A stretch of 64,000 bases of DNA from Gilichinskyi gelida (GCA_038040385.1 JBBPII010000016.1:1-64000), one strand, 5' to 3'; shown: positions 24,214-34,577, counted from the stretch's first letter. A program made the numbers and translations. The notes: generated by a model from the sequence alone, not told the origin.

Positions 24214-24815
24214 CGCAGAATGCCTCGCTCGCGCAGCAGCGCTTCCACCCGCGCGAAGACCTCGTCCTCGCTGCCGTGCGCGTCGATGACCGCGAAGCGC
24301 TTCGGCTCTGCGACGGCCAGCGCGAGGTAGCCCTCGCGCACGCGGCGGTAGAAGCGGAGGTCTTCCGCCTCGAAGCGCAGTTCGTCGCCGCCGCGCCCGC
24401 GCGCGCGGCGCACGCCGGTCTCTTCGTCGATGTCGAACAGCAGCGTGAGGTCGGGCCGCAGCGAGCCGGTCGCCCAGTCGTTGAGCGCGCGCAGCCTGTC
24501 GAGATCGATCAGGCGTCCGAACCCCTGGAAGGCGAGCGTCGAATCGGTGTAGCGATCGCAGAGGACGACGCGCCCCGCCTCGAGCGCCGGGCGAATGACC
24601 TCCACGACGTGCTGATGCCGCGACGCGGCGAAGAGCAATACCTCGGCCAGCGGGTCGAGCTTCGAGTTGGCGTCGAGGAGGACGGCGCGGATGCGGTCGG
24701 CCGTCGGCGTCCCCCCCGGCTCCTTCGTCGCCAGCGGGTTCTCCAGCCGCTCCGCGACGCGGCGCAACTGCGTCGTCTTGCCCGAGCCGTCGATGCCTTC
24801 GAAGGTGATGAACAT
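24210..24815 (-). CDS. tmk: thymidylate kinase
   Basis: Encodes 201 residues. The P-loop EGIDGSGKTTQL, the DRY motif (LCDRYTDSTLAFQG) and a LID region (RARGRGGDE) identify dTMP kinase, which makes dTDP for DNA synthesis. The gene is the first of the tmk-holB pair. The region just upstream is a palindromic repeat, which leaves little room for a classical promoter. Confidence 0.95.
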   Translation of the reverse strand: MFITFEGIDGSGKTTQLRRVAERLENPLATKEPGGTPTADRIRAVLLDANSKLDPLAEVLLFAASRHQHVVEVIRPALEAGRVVLCDRYTDSTLAFQGFGRLIDLDRLRALNDWATGSLRPDLTLLFDIDEETGVRRARGRGGDELRFEAEDLRFYRRVREGYLALAVAEPKRFAVIDAHGSEDEVFARVEALLRERGILR

Positions 24816-24820
24816 ATCAA

Positions 24821-24904
24821 TGCTGAGCGCAGCGAAGCATCTTCGGCTCGAATGAGCGCCGGCTGCTCAATTGAGCCGAAGATCCTTCGCTTCGCTCAGG
24901 ATGA
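24821..24904. repeat. palindromic repeat, 'GAAGATCCTTCGCTTCGCTCAGG' type (copy 1)
   Basis: The left arm (24821-24849) ends CATCTTCGGCTC, and the right arm (24873-24904) starts GAGCCGAAGATCC and ends CGCTCAGGATGA. The arms are imperfect inverted repeats. The right arm encodes the last residues of the glycosyltransferase. Confidence 0.85.
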
Positions 24905-25784
24905 GCCCCTCTCTCAATCCTCTCAAATAGTGCTGCCGCATCAATCGCTCGAACACATCTTTTCTCGCCAGCCACCGCAGACGCTCGCCCCACTGCGCGC
25001 GCTTCGTCATTCGATCCATCTCGTTGTCGGCGGCGGCGGGCGTGGGATCGTGCACGCCGAGGAAGTGGCCGAGCTCAGGATGCTTGCGATAGAAGATCGC
25101 GCCCGACTTCCCTACCGCGTACTGCCGCCGGGCGAAGGAGTCGACGCTCATCAGATGATAGTGGCGTGTGACCGCCTTCGCGTTGTAGCGGATCTTCAGC
25201 CCGAGGGTGTCGAGGCGATACGCCAGCTCGATGTCCTCCCACGCCGCGGCGGGGAACGTGGTGTCGAATGGATGCGTGGCCATCAAGCCGGCGCTGATGG
25301 AGATATTCGATGTGTAGAAGAAGTTGAACGGCACGATCTCGCCGTCGCCGATGAGTTTGTAGCCAAACTGCAGGCCGTAGTCGTTGATGTAATCCATGAA
25401 TGCGGTGACGCGCTCGCCGCGCGGCCAGCCGGTGTAGCCCAGGCAGGAGAGGAGCGGATCGTCGTCCGACGCCCGGTGCACCCGCGCGTGCTCCGCCAGG
25501 AACCGCTCCTCCGGCACCGTATCGTCGCCGATGAAGACGACAAACTTTCCCTTGGCCAGCGACACGCCATGATTCCGCGCCGCCCCCGGTCCCGCGTTCG
25601 CCTGCGTCCGGAACGTGATGCCCTTCCGCGACGCGAGCGCGTCCGCCGTTCCGTCGGTCGAGCCGTCGTCGATGACGATGACCTCGAACTCCGGCGCGCC
25701 GGCCTGCCGCTCGAGCGCGTCGAGGACGCGGAGGAGCATGGCGAGGCGGTTGTGGGTGGGGATGACGATGGAGAAGTAGGTCAC
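24867..25784 (-). CDS. family 2 glycosyltransferase
   Basis: Encodes about 305 residues. The GT-A fold is clear: YFSIVIPTHNRLAMLLRVL, EVIVIDDGSTDGTADAL, GPGAARNHGV, VVFIGDDTVPEE and a catalytic-type motif AAAWEDIELAYRL. It adds a sugar to an unknown acceptor. The last residues (LILSEAKDLRLN) are encoded by the adjoining palindromic repeat, so the original C-terminus was probably shorter or different. A perfect TATAAT lies nine bases before the GTG at 25784. Confidence 0.88.
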   Translation of the reverse strand: MTYFSIVIPTHNRLAMLLRVLDALERQAGAPEFEVIVIDDGSTDGTADALASRKGITFRTQANAGPGAARNHGVSLAKGKFVVFIGDDTVPEERFLAEHARVHRASDDDPLLSCLGYTGWPRGERVTAFMDYINDYGLQFGYKLIGDGEIVPFNFFYTSNISISAGLMATHPFDTTFPAAAWEDIELAYRLDTLGLKIRYNAKAVTRHYHLMSVDSFARRQYAVGKSGAIFYRKHPELGHFLGVHDPTPAAADNEMDRMTKRAQWGERLRWLARKDVFERLMRQHYLRGLREGLILSEAKDLRLN

Positions 25785-25793
25785 GGCGCGCGG

Positions 25794-25799
25794 ATTATA
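25794..25799 (-). promoter_or_regulatory. -10 TATAAT of the glycosyltransferase gene
   Basis: A consensus TATAAT on the minus strand lies nine bases before the GTG, with TTGTCA about 15 bases further upstream. The divergent vapB promoter begins 14 bases away. Confidence 0.5.
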
Positions 25800-25813
25800 C
25801 GGACCCGCAGCGG

Positions 25814-25843
25814 TTGACAAGTCGGGCCACGCGACCGTAGGTT
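25814..25843 (+). promoter_or_regulatory. vapB promoter
   Basis: A consensus -35 TTGACA (25814-25819) and a TAGGTT -10 (25838-25843) are 18 bases apart, and the -10 ends six bases before the ATG. Confidence 0.55.
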
Positions 25844-25849
25844 GGCTGT

Positions 25850-26080
25850 ATGCGATCAGTTGTCCATGTCGATTCGGATGTGCTCACCGAAGCTCAACAA
25901 CTCGCCGATCAGCGCGGCGTCAGTGTCGAAGAGATCATTGAGCAAGCGGTGAGCGAATTGATCAAGCGGTCCGCTCCACGCGATCTCCCGACGTTTCGAG
26001 GAACTGGGGTGCGTCCGGGCATCGATCTGGACCGGACATGCGAGTTGCTCGACGTAATGGATGGTGATGATCCTCGCTGA
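25850..26080 (+). CDS. VapB/RHH-type antitoxin
   Basis: Encodes 76 residues. The N-terminal part (RSVVHVDSDVLTEAQQLAD, then VSVEEIIEQAVSELI) is a ribbon-helix-helix-like DNA-binding unit, followed by a Pro/Gly-containing toxin-binding tail. It overlaps the start of a PIN-domain toxin by 14 bp, as in vapBC operons. The toxin is frameshifted, so this antitoxin is probably an orphan. Confidence 0.8.
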   Translation: MRSVVHVDSDVLTEAQQLADQRGVSVEEIIEQAVSELIKRSAPRDLPTFRGTGVRPGIDLDRTCELLDVMDGDDPR

Positions 26081-26488
26081 TGTAAACCTCCACGTTTACG
26101 CCTTCCGCGAGGACGCTCTGCACCACCGACACGCCCGAGAATGCTAGAGGTCACTGCCACCGCGGCATTCGGTTTCAGCGATGTCGTGCTCAGCGGATTC
26201 CTGCGCATCGTCACGAACTCACGCATCTTTCCGGCTCCCAGCCCTTTGACGAGCGCGCTCGATTACGCGAATGGCATCCGCGATCATCCCAACGCGATCG
26301 CGATCAACGCTGGACCGCGGCATTGGCAGATCTTTACGGAGCTTTGCACGGCCATTCAGGCGCGAGGCAGTCTCGTTCCGGATGCGTACCTGGCGGCACT
26401 TGCGATCGAACACGATCTCGAGTTCGCATCGACCGATGCCGATTTCGAGCGATTCGACGGCCTTCGCTGGCGAAACCCGCTCGCTTAA
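26067..26488 (+). pseudogene. VapC PIN-domain toxin, frameshifted
   Basis: The start MILADVNLHVYAFRED carries the first PIN-domain Asp. The frame ends at a TAG (26145) just where the family continues with Trp-Leu-Glu; the other frame then resumes (LEVTATAAFGFSDVVLSGF ... PDAYLAALAIEHD, then STDADFERF) to the natural end at 26488. One missing G near 26142 (TGG CTA read as TG CTA) explains the break. It is either a real inactivating mutation or a sequencing error. Confidence 0.75.
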
Positions 26489-27210
26489 GCGCTCGCCCCC
26501 CCGTCCACCACCACCACCTGCCCCGTGATCCCGCTCGAGTCGTCGCTGACCAGAAACGCCACGGCGGCGGCGACTTCGTCAGGGGTGATCATGCGGCGGA
26601 TGGGGATCTCGCGGATCATCGCCTTCTTCACCTCGGCGTCGAGGGTGGCGACCATCTCGGTGTCCACCAGGCCGGGGGCGACGCAGTTGACGCGGATGCC
26701 GCTGCGCGCCACTTCGCGCGCCAGGGAGCGGGACATGGCGATGACGCCGCCCTTCGACGCGGAGTAGTTCGTCTGCCCGACGACGCCGTGCAGGCCCGAT
26801 AGCGACACGACGTTGACGATCGCGCCGTGGCGCTGCTCCATCATCAGCGGCAGTACCGCCTTGGTCATCGACCACGTCCCCTTGAGGTTCGTCTCGATGA
26901 CCTCGTCGAACTGTTCCTCGGTCATGTTGTAGAGCAGGGCGTCCTCGCGAATGCCGGCGTTGTTGACCAGCGCGTCGATCGAGCCGAAGCGCTGCGACAC
27001 CAGTTGCACCAGTTTCTGGCTCGATGCGGCATCGCGGACGTCGCACTCGTACGCCGCGAGATTCGTCCCGCCGGCGTCGCGCTGGAACTGCAGCGCCGCA
27101 TCGATGGACTGGCTGTAGGTGAACGCCACAGCCCACCCCTCGGCCAGCAGCCGCATCGCCGTGACGCGGCCGATCCCGCGGGAGCCGCCGGTGATGAGAG
27201 CGGTTTTCAC
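26485..27210 (-). CDS. fabG: 3-oxoacyl-ACP reductase-like SDR
   Basis: Encodes 241 residues of a classical SDR: cofactor motif TGGSRGIGRV, NNAGIRED, catalytic Ser (VVSLSG) and YSASK, then PGLVDTEM. Its best match is FabG, the NADPH-dependent reductase of fatty-acid elongation, but stand-alone FabG-like enzymes can have other substrates. The GTG start lies directly after a palindromic repeat. It may be cotranscribed with acs upstream on the same strand. Confidence 0.85.
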   Translation of the reverse strand: MKTALITGGSRGIGRVTAMRLLAEGWAVAFTYSQSIDAALQFQRDAGGTNLAAYECDVRDAASSQKLVQLVSQRFGSIDALVNNAGIREDALLYNMTEEQFDEVIETNLKGTWSMTKAVLPLMMEQRHGAIVNVVSLSGLHGVVGQTNYSASKGGVIAMSRSLAREVARSGIRVNCVAPGLVDTEMVATLDAEVKKAMIREIPIRRMITPDEVAAAVAFLVSDDSSGITGQVVVVDGGASA

Positions 27211-27211
27211 T

Positions 27212-27308
27212 CCAATCCTGAGGCCGCGGAGCGGCCGAAGGATCTTCGGCTCGATTGAGCGGGCTGGGTCCAGTCGAGCCGAAGATCCTTCGCTTCGCTC
27301 AGGATTGG
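27212..27308. repeat. palindromic repeat, 'GAAGATCCTTCGCTTCGCTCAGG' type (copy 2)
   Basis: The right arm (27274-27308) shares GAGCCGAAGATCCTTCGC and TTCGCTCAGGAT with the 24.8-kb copy. The left arm (27212-27254) is its imperfect reverse complement. It fills the space between acs and fabG. Confidence 0.85.
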
Positions 27309-27313
27309 CAACC

Positions 27314-29275
<1,962 letters not shown>

Positions 29276-29297
29276 GAGCGCGGATTGTATGCGAAGC

Positions 29298-29303
29298 GAT
29301 AAT
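29298..29303 (+). promoter_or_regulatory. -10 element GATAAT
   Basis: GATAAT ends seven bases before the ATG at 29311 and overlaps the earlier in-frame ATG at 29302, which argues for the later start and a leaderless mRNA. Confidence 0.45.
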
Positions 29304-29310
29304 GGCTGCC

Positions 29311-30600
29311 ATGAAGCGCGCCGCGGCCGTTTTTGCGCTGGTTGCAACGGTGATCGTCGGCGTTTGGCTGGCGACGTCGGTGTCAGCGCAACGGACGCGC
29401 ACGAGCGGCGCGCGATATGAGTGGCCGATGGGACTCGGCGCGCTCGACGAGGTGCCGAAGCGCTATCCGGCGCGCGATACGAGCAACGACGCTGCGCGGC
29501 TCACCGCGCTCGCCGCGGCGGCGGGCGTCGATTTGTCGCCGCCGCTGGTCGCTTCGCTGTCTGCTCAGCGCCCGGGGCTCAACACCTACCTCGACGCGCA
29601 GCTCACGCGCGCCGACGACGCCGTCGATCCGCCGCCGCCGGAGCTCGCGCAGTACTTCGCCACGTACGGCGCGGCGCTGGCCGATGTGCGCGAGTACCTC
29701 GTCGGGCGGACGGCGATCATCTGGCCGACCGACGTCGTCGCCGCGGCGCGGGCGCCGCTGCCGAATCTCTCCGGGCATCTCGCGCTGACGCGGCTGCTCG
29801 TGGCGCACGCGCTGACGTCGCCTGAGACGGCGTCCGATGATCTCTGCGCGGCCTGGCATCTGCAGCGCGCGCTTTGGCACCGGCCGGAACTGATCTCGAA
29901 GATGGTGGCGCTCGCCGGGACGCGGATCGTCAACGCCGCGGCGCGGCGGCTCGACGCGCGACCCGCGTGGTTCGGCGAGATCGCTGCCATCGACTACCGA
30001 CGCTCGATGCTCGCCGCGCAGCAGTCGGAGGCGTGGGTCATCCGAAGGCATGTCGAGGAGTCGGCGCAGCAACGGGACGGACGCCTCGTCGACGTGGTCC
30101 TGCAACCGTACGAGGAGATGTGCGCGGCGAACATCGCCGCGGTGATGCGCCGCGCGGCCGGCGAGCTGGCCCAATCGCGCCACTGCGCCATCGACGGCGC
30201 GGCGCTCGACCGCCGCGTCCGCGCCATGCTGCCGTTCTGGAACCGCCCCGCACACCACTCGACGCCGAACCTCGGCGGCGTGTGGCAGCGCGTGGCGCGA
30301 TTCCACGCGGAGCTCGAGGCCACCGAGCGGATCTTCGCCATCAAGTCAGGAAAATGGACGCCCGATCTCGAGCGCTCCCGCTGCGCCGACGGGTCGTGGA
30401 CGTACGCAGATGGGAAGCTGCGGTTCAGCCGCGAGATCGCCGCACCGCGGCCGATGCTCAACGTGCCGCTAGTGTGGCGACCCTCACCCGCTCACGCGGG
30501 AGAGGGGCAGCAAATCTCCCTTCTCCCGCTTGCGGGAGAAGGTGCCGCGAAGCGGCGGATGAGGGCCGCGCCTACACCCGCACAAGCGCCGCCGCGATAG
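29311..30600 (+). CDS. secreted protein of unknown function
   Basis: Encodes about 429 residues with a signal peptide (MKRAAAVFALVATVIVGVW). The body is rich in Ala, Arg and Leu, probably helical, with no family that I recognise. The last about 40 residues (from PSPAHAGEG onwards) are encoded by a palindromic repeat and run into a convergent overlap with purQ, so the original end was probably near position 30480. Confidence 0.6.
   Translation: MKRAAAVFALVATVIVGVWLATSVSAQRTRTSGARYEWPMGLGALDEVPKRYPARDTSNDAARLTALAAAAGVDLSPPLVASLSAQRPGLNTYLDAQLTRADDAVDPPPPELAQYFATYGAALADVREYLVGRTAIIWPTDVVAAARAPLPNLSGHLALTRLLVAHALTSPETASDDLCAAWHLQRALWHRPELISKMVALAGTRIVNAAARRLDARPAWFGEIAAIDYRRSMLAAQQSEAWVIRRHVEESAQQRDGRLVDVVLQPYEEMCAANIAAVMRRAAGELAQSRHCAIDGAALDRRVRAMLPFWNRPAHHSTPNLGGVWQRVARFHAELEATERIFAIKSGKWTPDLERSRCADGSWTYADGKLRFSREIAAPRPMLNVPLVWRPSPAHAGEGQQISLLPLAGEGAAKRRMRAAPTPAQAPPR
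30481..30565. repeat. palindromic repeat, 'CTCTCCCGCAAGCGGGAGAGG' type (copy 2)
   Basis: The left end CCCTCACCCG and right end GGCGGATGAGGG match the 7.97-kb copy. The inner hairpin is CTCCCGCTTGCGGGAG. It lies in the 3' coding region of the secreted protein gene, next to the convergent purQ. Confidence 0.85.
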
Positions 30601-31267
30601 ACCGAAACACCCCCAGCCCGTCCGCTCCCCCGAGCAGCGTCTCCGAGCAGCGCTCCGGGTGCGGCATCATGCCGAGGACGTTGCGCTCGCGGTTGCAGAT
30701 GCCGGCGATGTTGCGCGCGGAGCCGTTCGGGTTCGCGTCGGCGGTGAGCCGCCCCTCGGCATCGCAGTAACGGAAGATCACCTGGCCGTTGCGCTCGAGC
30801 TCATCGAGCGTCGCGTCGTCGGCGAAGTAATTGCCTTCGCCATGCGCAATCGGCGCGCGGATGATCTGCTCTTCGGTGAGCTCGCAGGTGAAGGGCGTGT
30901 TGGTCTCCTCGACGCGAATCAGGACGTCGCGGCCGAGGAAGCGGAGGTGCTGGTTGCGCATCAGCGCGCCGGGAAGCAGTCCGGCCTCGGTCAGCACCTG
31001 GAAGCCGTTGCAGATGCCGAGCACCAGCCCGCCCGCCGCGGCGTGTTTCTTCACCGACTCCATGATCGGGGCGAACTTGGCCAGCGCGCCGGCGCGGAGA
31101 TAGTCGCCGTACGCGAAGCCGCCGGGGATGATCACGCAGTCGGCGCCGCGCAGGTCGGTGTCCTTGTGCCAGAGGATCTCCGCCTCGGCGCCGAGGACGT
31201 TGCGCACGACGTGCTCCGCGTCGTGATCGCAATTCGAGCCCGGGAGAAGAACGATTCCGAATTTCAT
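30572..31267 (-). CDS. purQ: phosphoribosylformylglycinamidine synthase subunit I
   Basis: Encodes 231 residues. This glutaminase subunit has GIVLLPGSNCDHD, PGGFAYGDYLRAG, the nucleophile in LVLGICNGFQ, IAHGEGNYF and the MPHPER triad region. With PurS and the large PurL it converts FGAR to FGAM in purine synthesis. The start overlaps the stop of the beta-propeller gene (ATGA), so that gene sits between purS and purQ. purL is not in this window. Confidence 0.95.
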   Translation of the reverse strand: MKFGIVLLPGSNCDHDAEHVVRNVLGAEAEILWHKDTDLRGADCVIIPGGFAYGDYLRAGALAKFAPIMESVKKHAAAGGLVLGICNGFQVLTEAGLLPGALMRNQHLRFLGRDVLIRVEETNTPFTCELTEEQIIRAPIAHGEGNYFADDATLDELERNGQVIFRYCDAEGRLTADANPNGSARNIAGICNRERNVLGMMPHPERCSETLLGGADGLGVFRSIAAALVRV

Positions 31268-32388
31268 CGCGCCAGCGCCACTCGCGGCACTTTGTAAATT
31301 GTAAGGTACCCCGCGCGATCGGTGACGGCGAGCGTGTTGGTGCTCGCGTCGTACGCGATGGCATAGGCGTCGACGCCGTACAGCGACGCCGGCGTCACGC
31401 GCCGCGACGAGCCGACGAACGTGCCGCTGCTGCTGCAGCGCCGCTCGGCGAAGAGCAGCAAGTCGTGCGACGCCATCGCGGCGATCTGCGGGCCAGCGCC
31501 CTCAGGGAGGCAGATGCGGTCGGTGTTCACCAGATCGCCGAAGTCGATGCGCATCCGCATCTGGCCGTTGGCGCCGGCCTCCATCCCCTTCGTTGATGCC
31601 GGGTTGAGCGGTTTCTCGTAAAGACCGTCGCGTCCGAGGGCCACCAGGACGCGGTCGTTGGCGGCGAAGAGCGCGGCGCCGATCGGCTTGTCGGTCTGCA
31701 GCGGATCGCGCGCCAGCTCGCGGAAATTCGTCGTGTCGAAGAGCGCCACCGAGGTGGCCTTCGTGTTGCCGAAATCCTCGGTGGCGACGACCGCGAGCGT
31801 CGCGCCGTTGCTGCTCACGGCGATGGCCATCGGGTCGTCGATGGGAATCGTCCGCAGCTCGTTCTGCGCCTCGGCGTCGTAGACGTGCACCCGGCGGCCG
31901 ACGAGGTAGACGTAACGCCCCTTCGGATCCGGCAGCACGTCGCGGATCGGCTCTCCTTCGATGGTGATCTCACGGACGATTCCGAGGTCGGGGAGAGAGA
32001 GGATGGTCGCGCTCTCGTCGCTGCCGTTGGCGATGTAGAGGCGCGTGCGGTCGGGGTTCGTCCGCAGCGTGACCAGCTCCTTGGTCGACGCGATCTCCGC
32101 GGAGTCGAGGACTACGCGCTTCTTGACCGCGCCGGTCTTCGCGTCGATGGCTATCACGCTCTGCGGCTGCGCCAGACCGACGTAGATGGTGCCGTCGGCG
32201 CCCAGGGCCAAGCCGCGCGGATCGCCTGCAAGGGTCCAGCGCTTCACGACCTTCCTGTCGCGGGTGGGAACGGGGGTGAGGATTTCCGCAAACGCCGCGG
32301 AGCAAGTGAGCAGCACGAGAGCGGTGAGACTACTCCTCGATCGTGTAGGAGAAGTTTTCGATGACCGTGTTGGCGAGGAGCCGTTCAC
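31264..32388 (-). CDS. exported YncE/YVTN-like beta-propeller protein between purS and purQ
   Basis: Encodes up to about 374 residues. An export-type segment (SRSSLTALVLLTCSAAFA) is followed by seven or so propeller repeats (GLALGADGTIYVGLA, RTRLYIANGSDESATILSL, GRYVYLVGRRVHVYD). The start is uncertain: the nearest in-frame options are GTG at 32388 (59-bp overlap with purS) and GTG at 32316; no ATG lies between. Its stop overlaps purQ by ATGA. A role in purine synthesis is not expected for an exported protein, so its position is unusual. Confidence 0.75.
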   Translation of the reverse strand: MNGSSPTRSSKTSPTRSRSSLTALVLLTCSAAFAEILTPVPTRDRKVVKRWTLAGDPRGLALGADGTIYVGLAQPQSVIAIDAKTGAVKKRVVLDSAEIASTKELVTLRTNPDRTRLYIANGSDESATILSLPDLGIVREITIEGEPIRDVLPDPKGRYVYLVGRRVHVYDAEAQNELRTIPIDDPMAIAVSSNGATLAVVATEDFGNTKATSVALFDTTNFRELARDPLQTDKPIGAALFAANDRVLVALGRDGLYEKPLNPASTKGMEAGANGQMRMRIDFGDLVNTDRICLPEGAGPQIAAMASHDLLLFAERRCSSSGTFVGSSRRVTPASLYGVDAYAIAYDASTNTLAVTDRAGYLTIYKVPRVALAR

Positions 32389-32578
32389 ACATTTGTCGAA
32401 GTTGCCTTTCGACTTCCTCCCGTGACTGCCCACTGTCCGCAAGCGACAGTCGAAACAGCTTGCCGGCGCGGACATCTTCCACCCCCGTGAAGCCCAGCGA
32501 GCTGAGCGAATGCTGGATGGCCTTGCCCTGAGGGTCGAGGACAGAGGGCTTGAGCTCGACGACGACGGTGGCTTTCAT
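32330..32578 (-). CDS. purS: phosphoribosylformylglycinamidine synthase subunit PurS
   Basis: Encodes 82 residues: MKATVVVELKPSVLDPQGKA, VEDVRAGKLFRLSL and LANTVIENFSYTIEE are typical PurS. It bridges PurQ and PurL and helps channel ammonia. The downstream gene is a beta-propeller protein rather than purQ. TATCAT lies nine bases before the ATG. Confidence 0.92.
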   Translation of the reverse strand: MKATVVVELKPSVLDPQGKAIQHSLSSLGFTGVEDVRAGKLFRLSLADSGQSREEVERQLRQMCERLLANTVIENFSYTIEE

Positions 32579-32601
32579 GCGCGGGGGATGATATCGCCCC
32601 C

Positions 32602-32625
32602 GTGTCATCCCGCTCGGGATGACAC
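32602..32625. repeat. short palindrome between cstA and purS
   Basis: GTGTCATCCCG and CGGGATGACAC form an 11-bp perfect stem with a two-base centre. It lies just upstream of purS and just after the cstA stop on the minus strand, so it may stop or process the cstA transcript. Confidence 0.6.
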
Positions 32626-32626
32626 C

Positions 32627-34462
32627 TCAGCAGCAGCCCGAGCCCGGAATGTGACGATGCTCCGGACCCGCCGTCGCCGCGACGAACGTCACCGGCTCGC
32701 CGCGGATGGCGCGCAGCCAGGCGCGCGCCGACGCGACGAGAATCACGAAGACACAGATCATCAAGATGACCGTGAGGATCGCGTCGAGATAGCCGGCGAA
32801 GGTCTTCAGGCGGAGGAAGTTGTCGAAGATCGAGCGCCAGCCGGCATAGATCGTCGTCGACGCCACGAACGCCAGCGGGGCCATCGTCGTCCAGGCGTAC
32901 TTCACCCGTCCCGAATTGAGAATCACGGCGGTTCCCACACACAAAGCAACAGCCGCGAGCAGTTGATTGGCGAGGCCGAACATCGGCCAGATCTGCGAGA
33001 TCGAGCCGGTCAAGATGAAGTACGACCAGGCGACGACGACCGCGAGGGTCGAGATGAGCGTCCCCGGCAGCCAGCTCGTGTTCTCGAACGGCTTCCAGGC
33101 GCGGCCGAGGAACTCCTGGACCATGAAGCGCGCCACGCGCGTGCCGGTGTCGATGGTGGTCAGGATGAACAGCGCCTCGAACATGATGGCGAAGTGGTAC
33201 CAGTACGACATCAGGTGCGAGAGGAAGGGGATGCCGGCGAAGATCTGCGCGAAGCCCACCGCCAGCGACACCGCCCCGCCCGTCCGCCCCACCAGCGTCT
33301 CGTTCACCAGCCGCTCGAACTCGTGCAGGTGGACGGGCGTGAGGCCGAGGGTGGCGAACTTCGCCGGCGCGACGTTGATGGCGTAGTAGTCGCCGGGATG
33401 CAACGCGCAGACGGCGATCAGCGCCACGCATCCCACCAGCCCCTCGCAGAGCATCGCGCCGTAGCCGATCATTCGGGCGTCCGATTCCTTGTCGAGCATC
33501 TTCGGCGTCGTCCCCGATCCGATGAGGGCATGGAAGCCGGAGATCGCGCCGCAAGCGATGGTGATGAAGACGAACGGGTAGAGCTTGCCGGGGATGATCG
33601 GCCCGCCACCCGCCGCGTACTGCGAGATCGCCGGCGCGTAGATGTGCGGCGCGACGACGATCGTTCCGACCACCAGCGCGGCGATGGTGCCGAGCTTCAT
33701 GTACGACGAGAGGTAGTCGCGCGGGCAGAGCAGCATCCACACCGGCAGCACCGAGGCGATGAAGCCGTATACCGCGATCGACAGCGTGATCTGCGGCCGG
33801 GTCAAGGTGAAGAAGTCGCCCAGCGCGGTGCCGGGCACCCATCGCCCGGCGATCACTGCGGCGAGGACCGCCAGCGCGCCGATCGCCGATCCGATCTGAA
33901 TCGCGTTCGGCGCCGTCGACTTGTGGAGGTAGAGGCCGACGAAGAGGGCGATGGGGATGGTCAGGAAGATGGTGAACGTCCCCCACGGCGAGTCGGCCAG
34001 GGCGTTGACCACCGCGATGCCGAGGCCGGCCAGGGCGATGACCACGATGAAGAGGATGGCGATCATCGCCGTGATGCCCGCCACCGGGCTGATCTCGGTG
34101 CGGGCGATCTCCGCCAGCGACTTGCCGTTGCGCCGCACCGAGGAGGCCAGGATCACGAAGTCGTGCGCCGCGCCGGCGAAGACCACCCCGAAGGTGAGCC
34201 ACAGCAGTCCCGGCAGGTATCCGAACTGCGCCGCCAGCACCGGTCCGATGAGCGGCCCCGCGCCGGAGATGGCCGCGAAGTGGTGGCCGAAGAGCACCCA
34301 CTTGTTCGTCGGCACGTAGTTCTGGCCGTCCTCGAAGCGATGCGCCGGCGTCACCCGGCTGTCGTCGAGGGCCATGACCTTCGCCGCCAGGAAGGCGGAG
34401 TAGTAGCGGTAGCCGATGGCGGCGGCCGCCAGGAAGAAGAGGATGAGCGGGAGGGCGTTCAC
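32627..34462 (-). CDS. cstA: CstA-family peptide/pyruvate transporter
   Basis: Encodes 611 residues with about 16 transmembrane helices. Family blocks include FEDGQNYVPTNKWVLFGHHF, AGAAHDFVILASSVRRNGKSLAE, GFHALIGSGTTPKML and TTIDTGTRVARFM. CstA proteins import peptides or pyruvate during carbon starvation. The C-terminus ends in GSGCC. The start appears to be GTG. The upstream DNA has heptamer repeats but no clear promoter. Confidence 0.93.
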   Translation of the reverse strand: MNALPLILFFLAAAAIGYRYYSAFLAAKVMALDDSRVTPAHRFEDGQNYVPTNKWVLFGHHFAAISGAGPLIGPVLAAQFGYLPGLLWLTFGVVFAGAAHDFVILASSVRRNGKSLAEIARTEISPVAGITAMIAILFIVVIALAGLGIAVVNALADSPWGTFTIFLTIPIALFVGLYLHKSTAPNAIQIGSAIGALAVLAAVIAGRWVPGTALGDFFTLTRPQITLSIAVYGFIASVLPVWMLLCPRDYLSSYMKLGTIAALVVGTIVVAPHIYAPAISQYAAGGGPIIPGKLYPFVFITIACGAISGFHALIGSGTTPKMLDKESDARMIGYGAMLCEGLVGCVALIAVCALHPGDYYAINVAPAKFATLGLTPVHLHEFERLVNETLVGRTGGAVSLAVGFAQIFAGIPFLSHLMSYWYHFAIMFEALFILTTIDTGTRVARFMVQEFLGRAWKPFENTSWLPGTLISTLAVVVAWSYFILTGSISQIWPMFGLANQLLAAVALCVGTAVILNSGRVKYAWTTMAPLAFVASTTIYAGWRSIFDNFLRLKTFAGYLDAILTVILMICVFVILVASARAWLRAIRGEPVTFVAATAGPEHRHIPGSGCC

Positions 34463-34479
34463 GGCTTCAGGGCGACATC

Positions 34480-34508
34480 ATTCAACATTCAACATTTAAC
34501 ATTCAACT
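34480..34508. repeat. tandem heptamer repeat (ATTCAAC)
   Basis: Four copies of ATTCAAC, one changed to ATTTAAC, lie in tandem between cstA and the next gene. GTTGAAT occurs in inverse orientation about 20 bases further on. Confidence 0.75.
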
Positions 34509-34577
34509 CGGCCGCCACGGGCGTTGAATGATGCATTTCTCACGCGGCGCAGCGGGCCAGGTTGACGGCGCGGCTCG

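Noticed and set aside
25850..26488. Intact vapBC system
   Set aside because: The toxin frame is interrupted by a stop at 26145 and resumes in another frame, so it was called a pseudogene.
32510..34531. Long plus-strand ORF opposite cstA
   Set aside because: It is the antisense of a membrane protein gene and is almost entirely Arg, Asp, Glu and Gly, a typical shadow.
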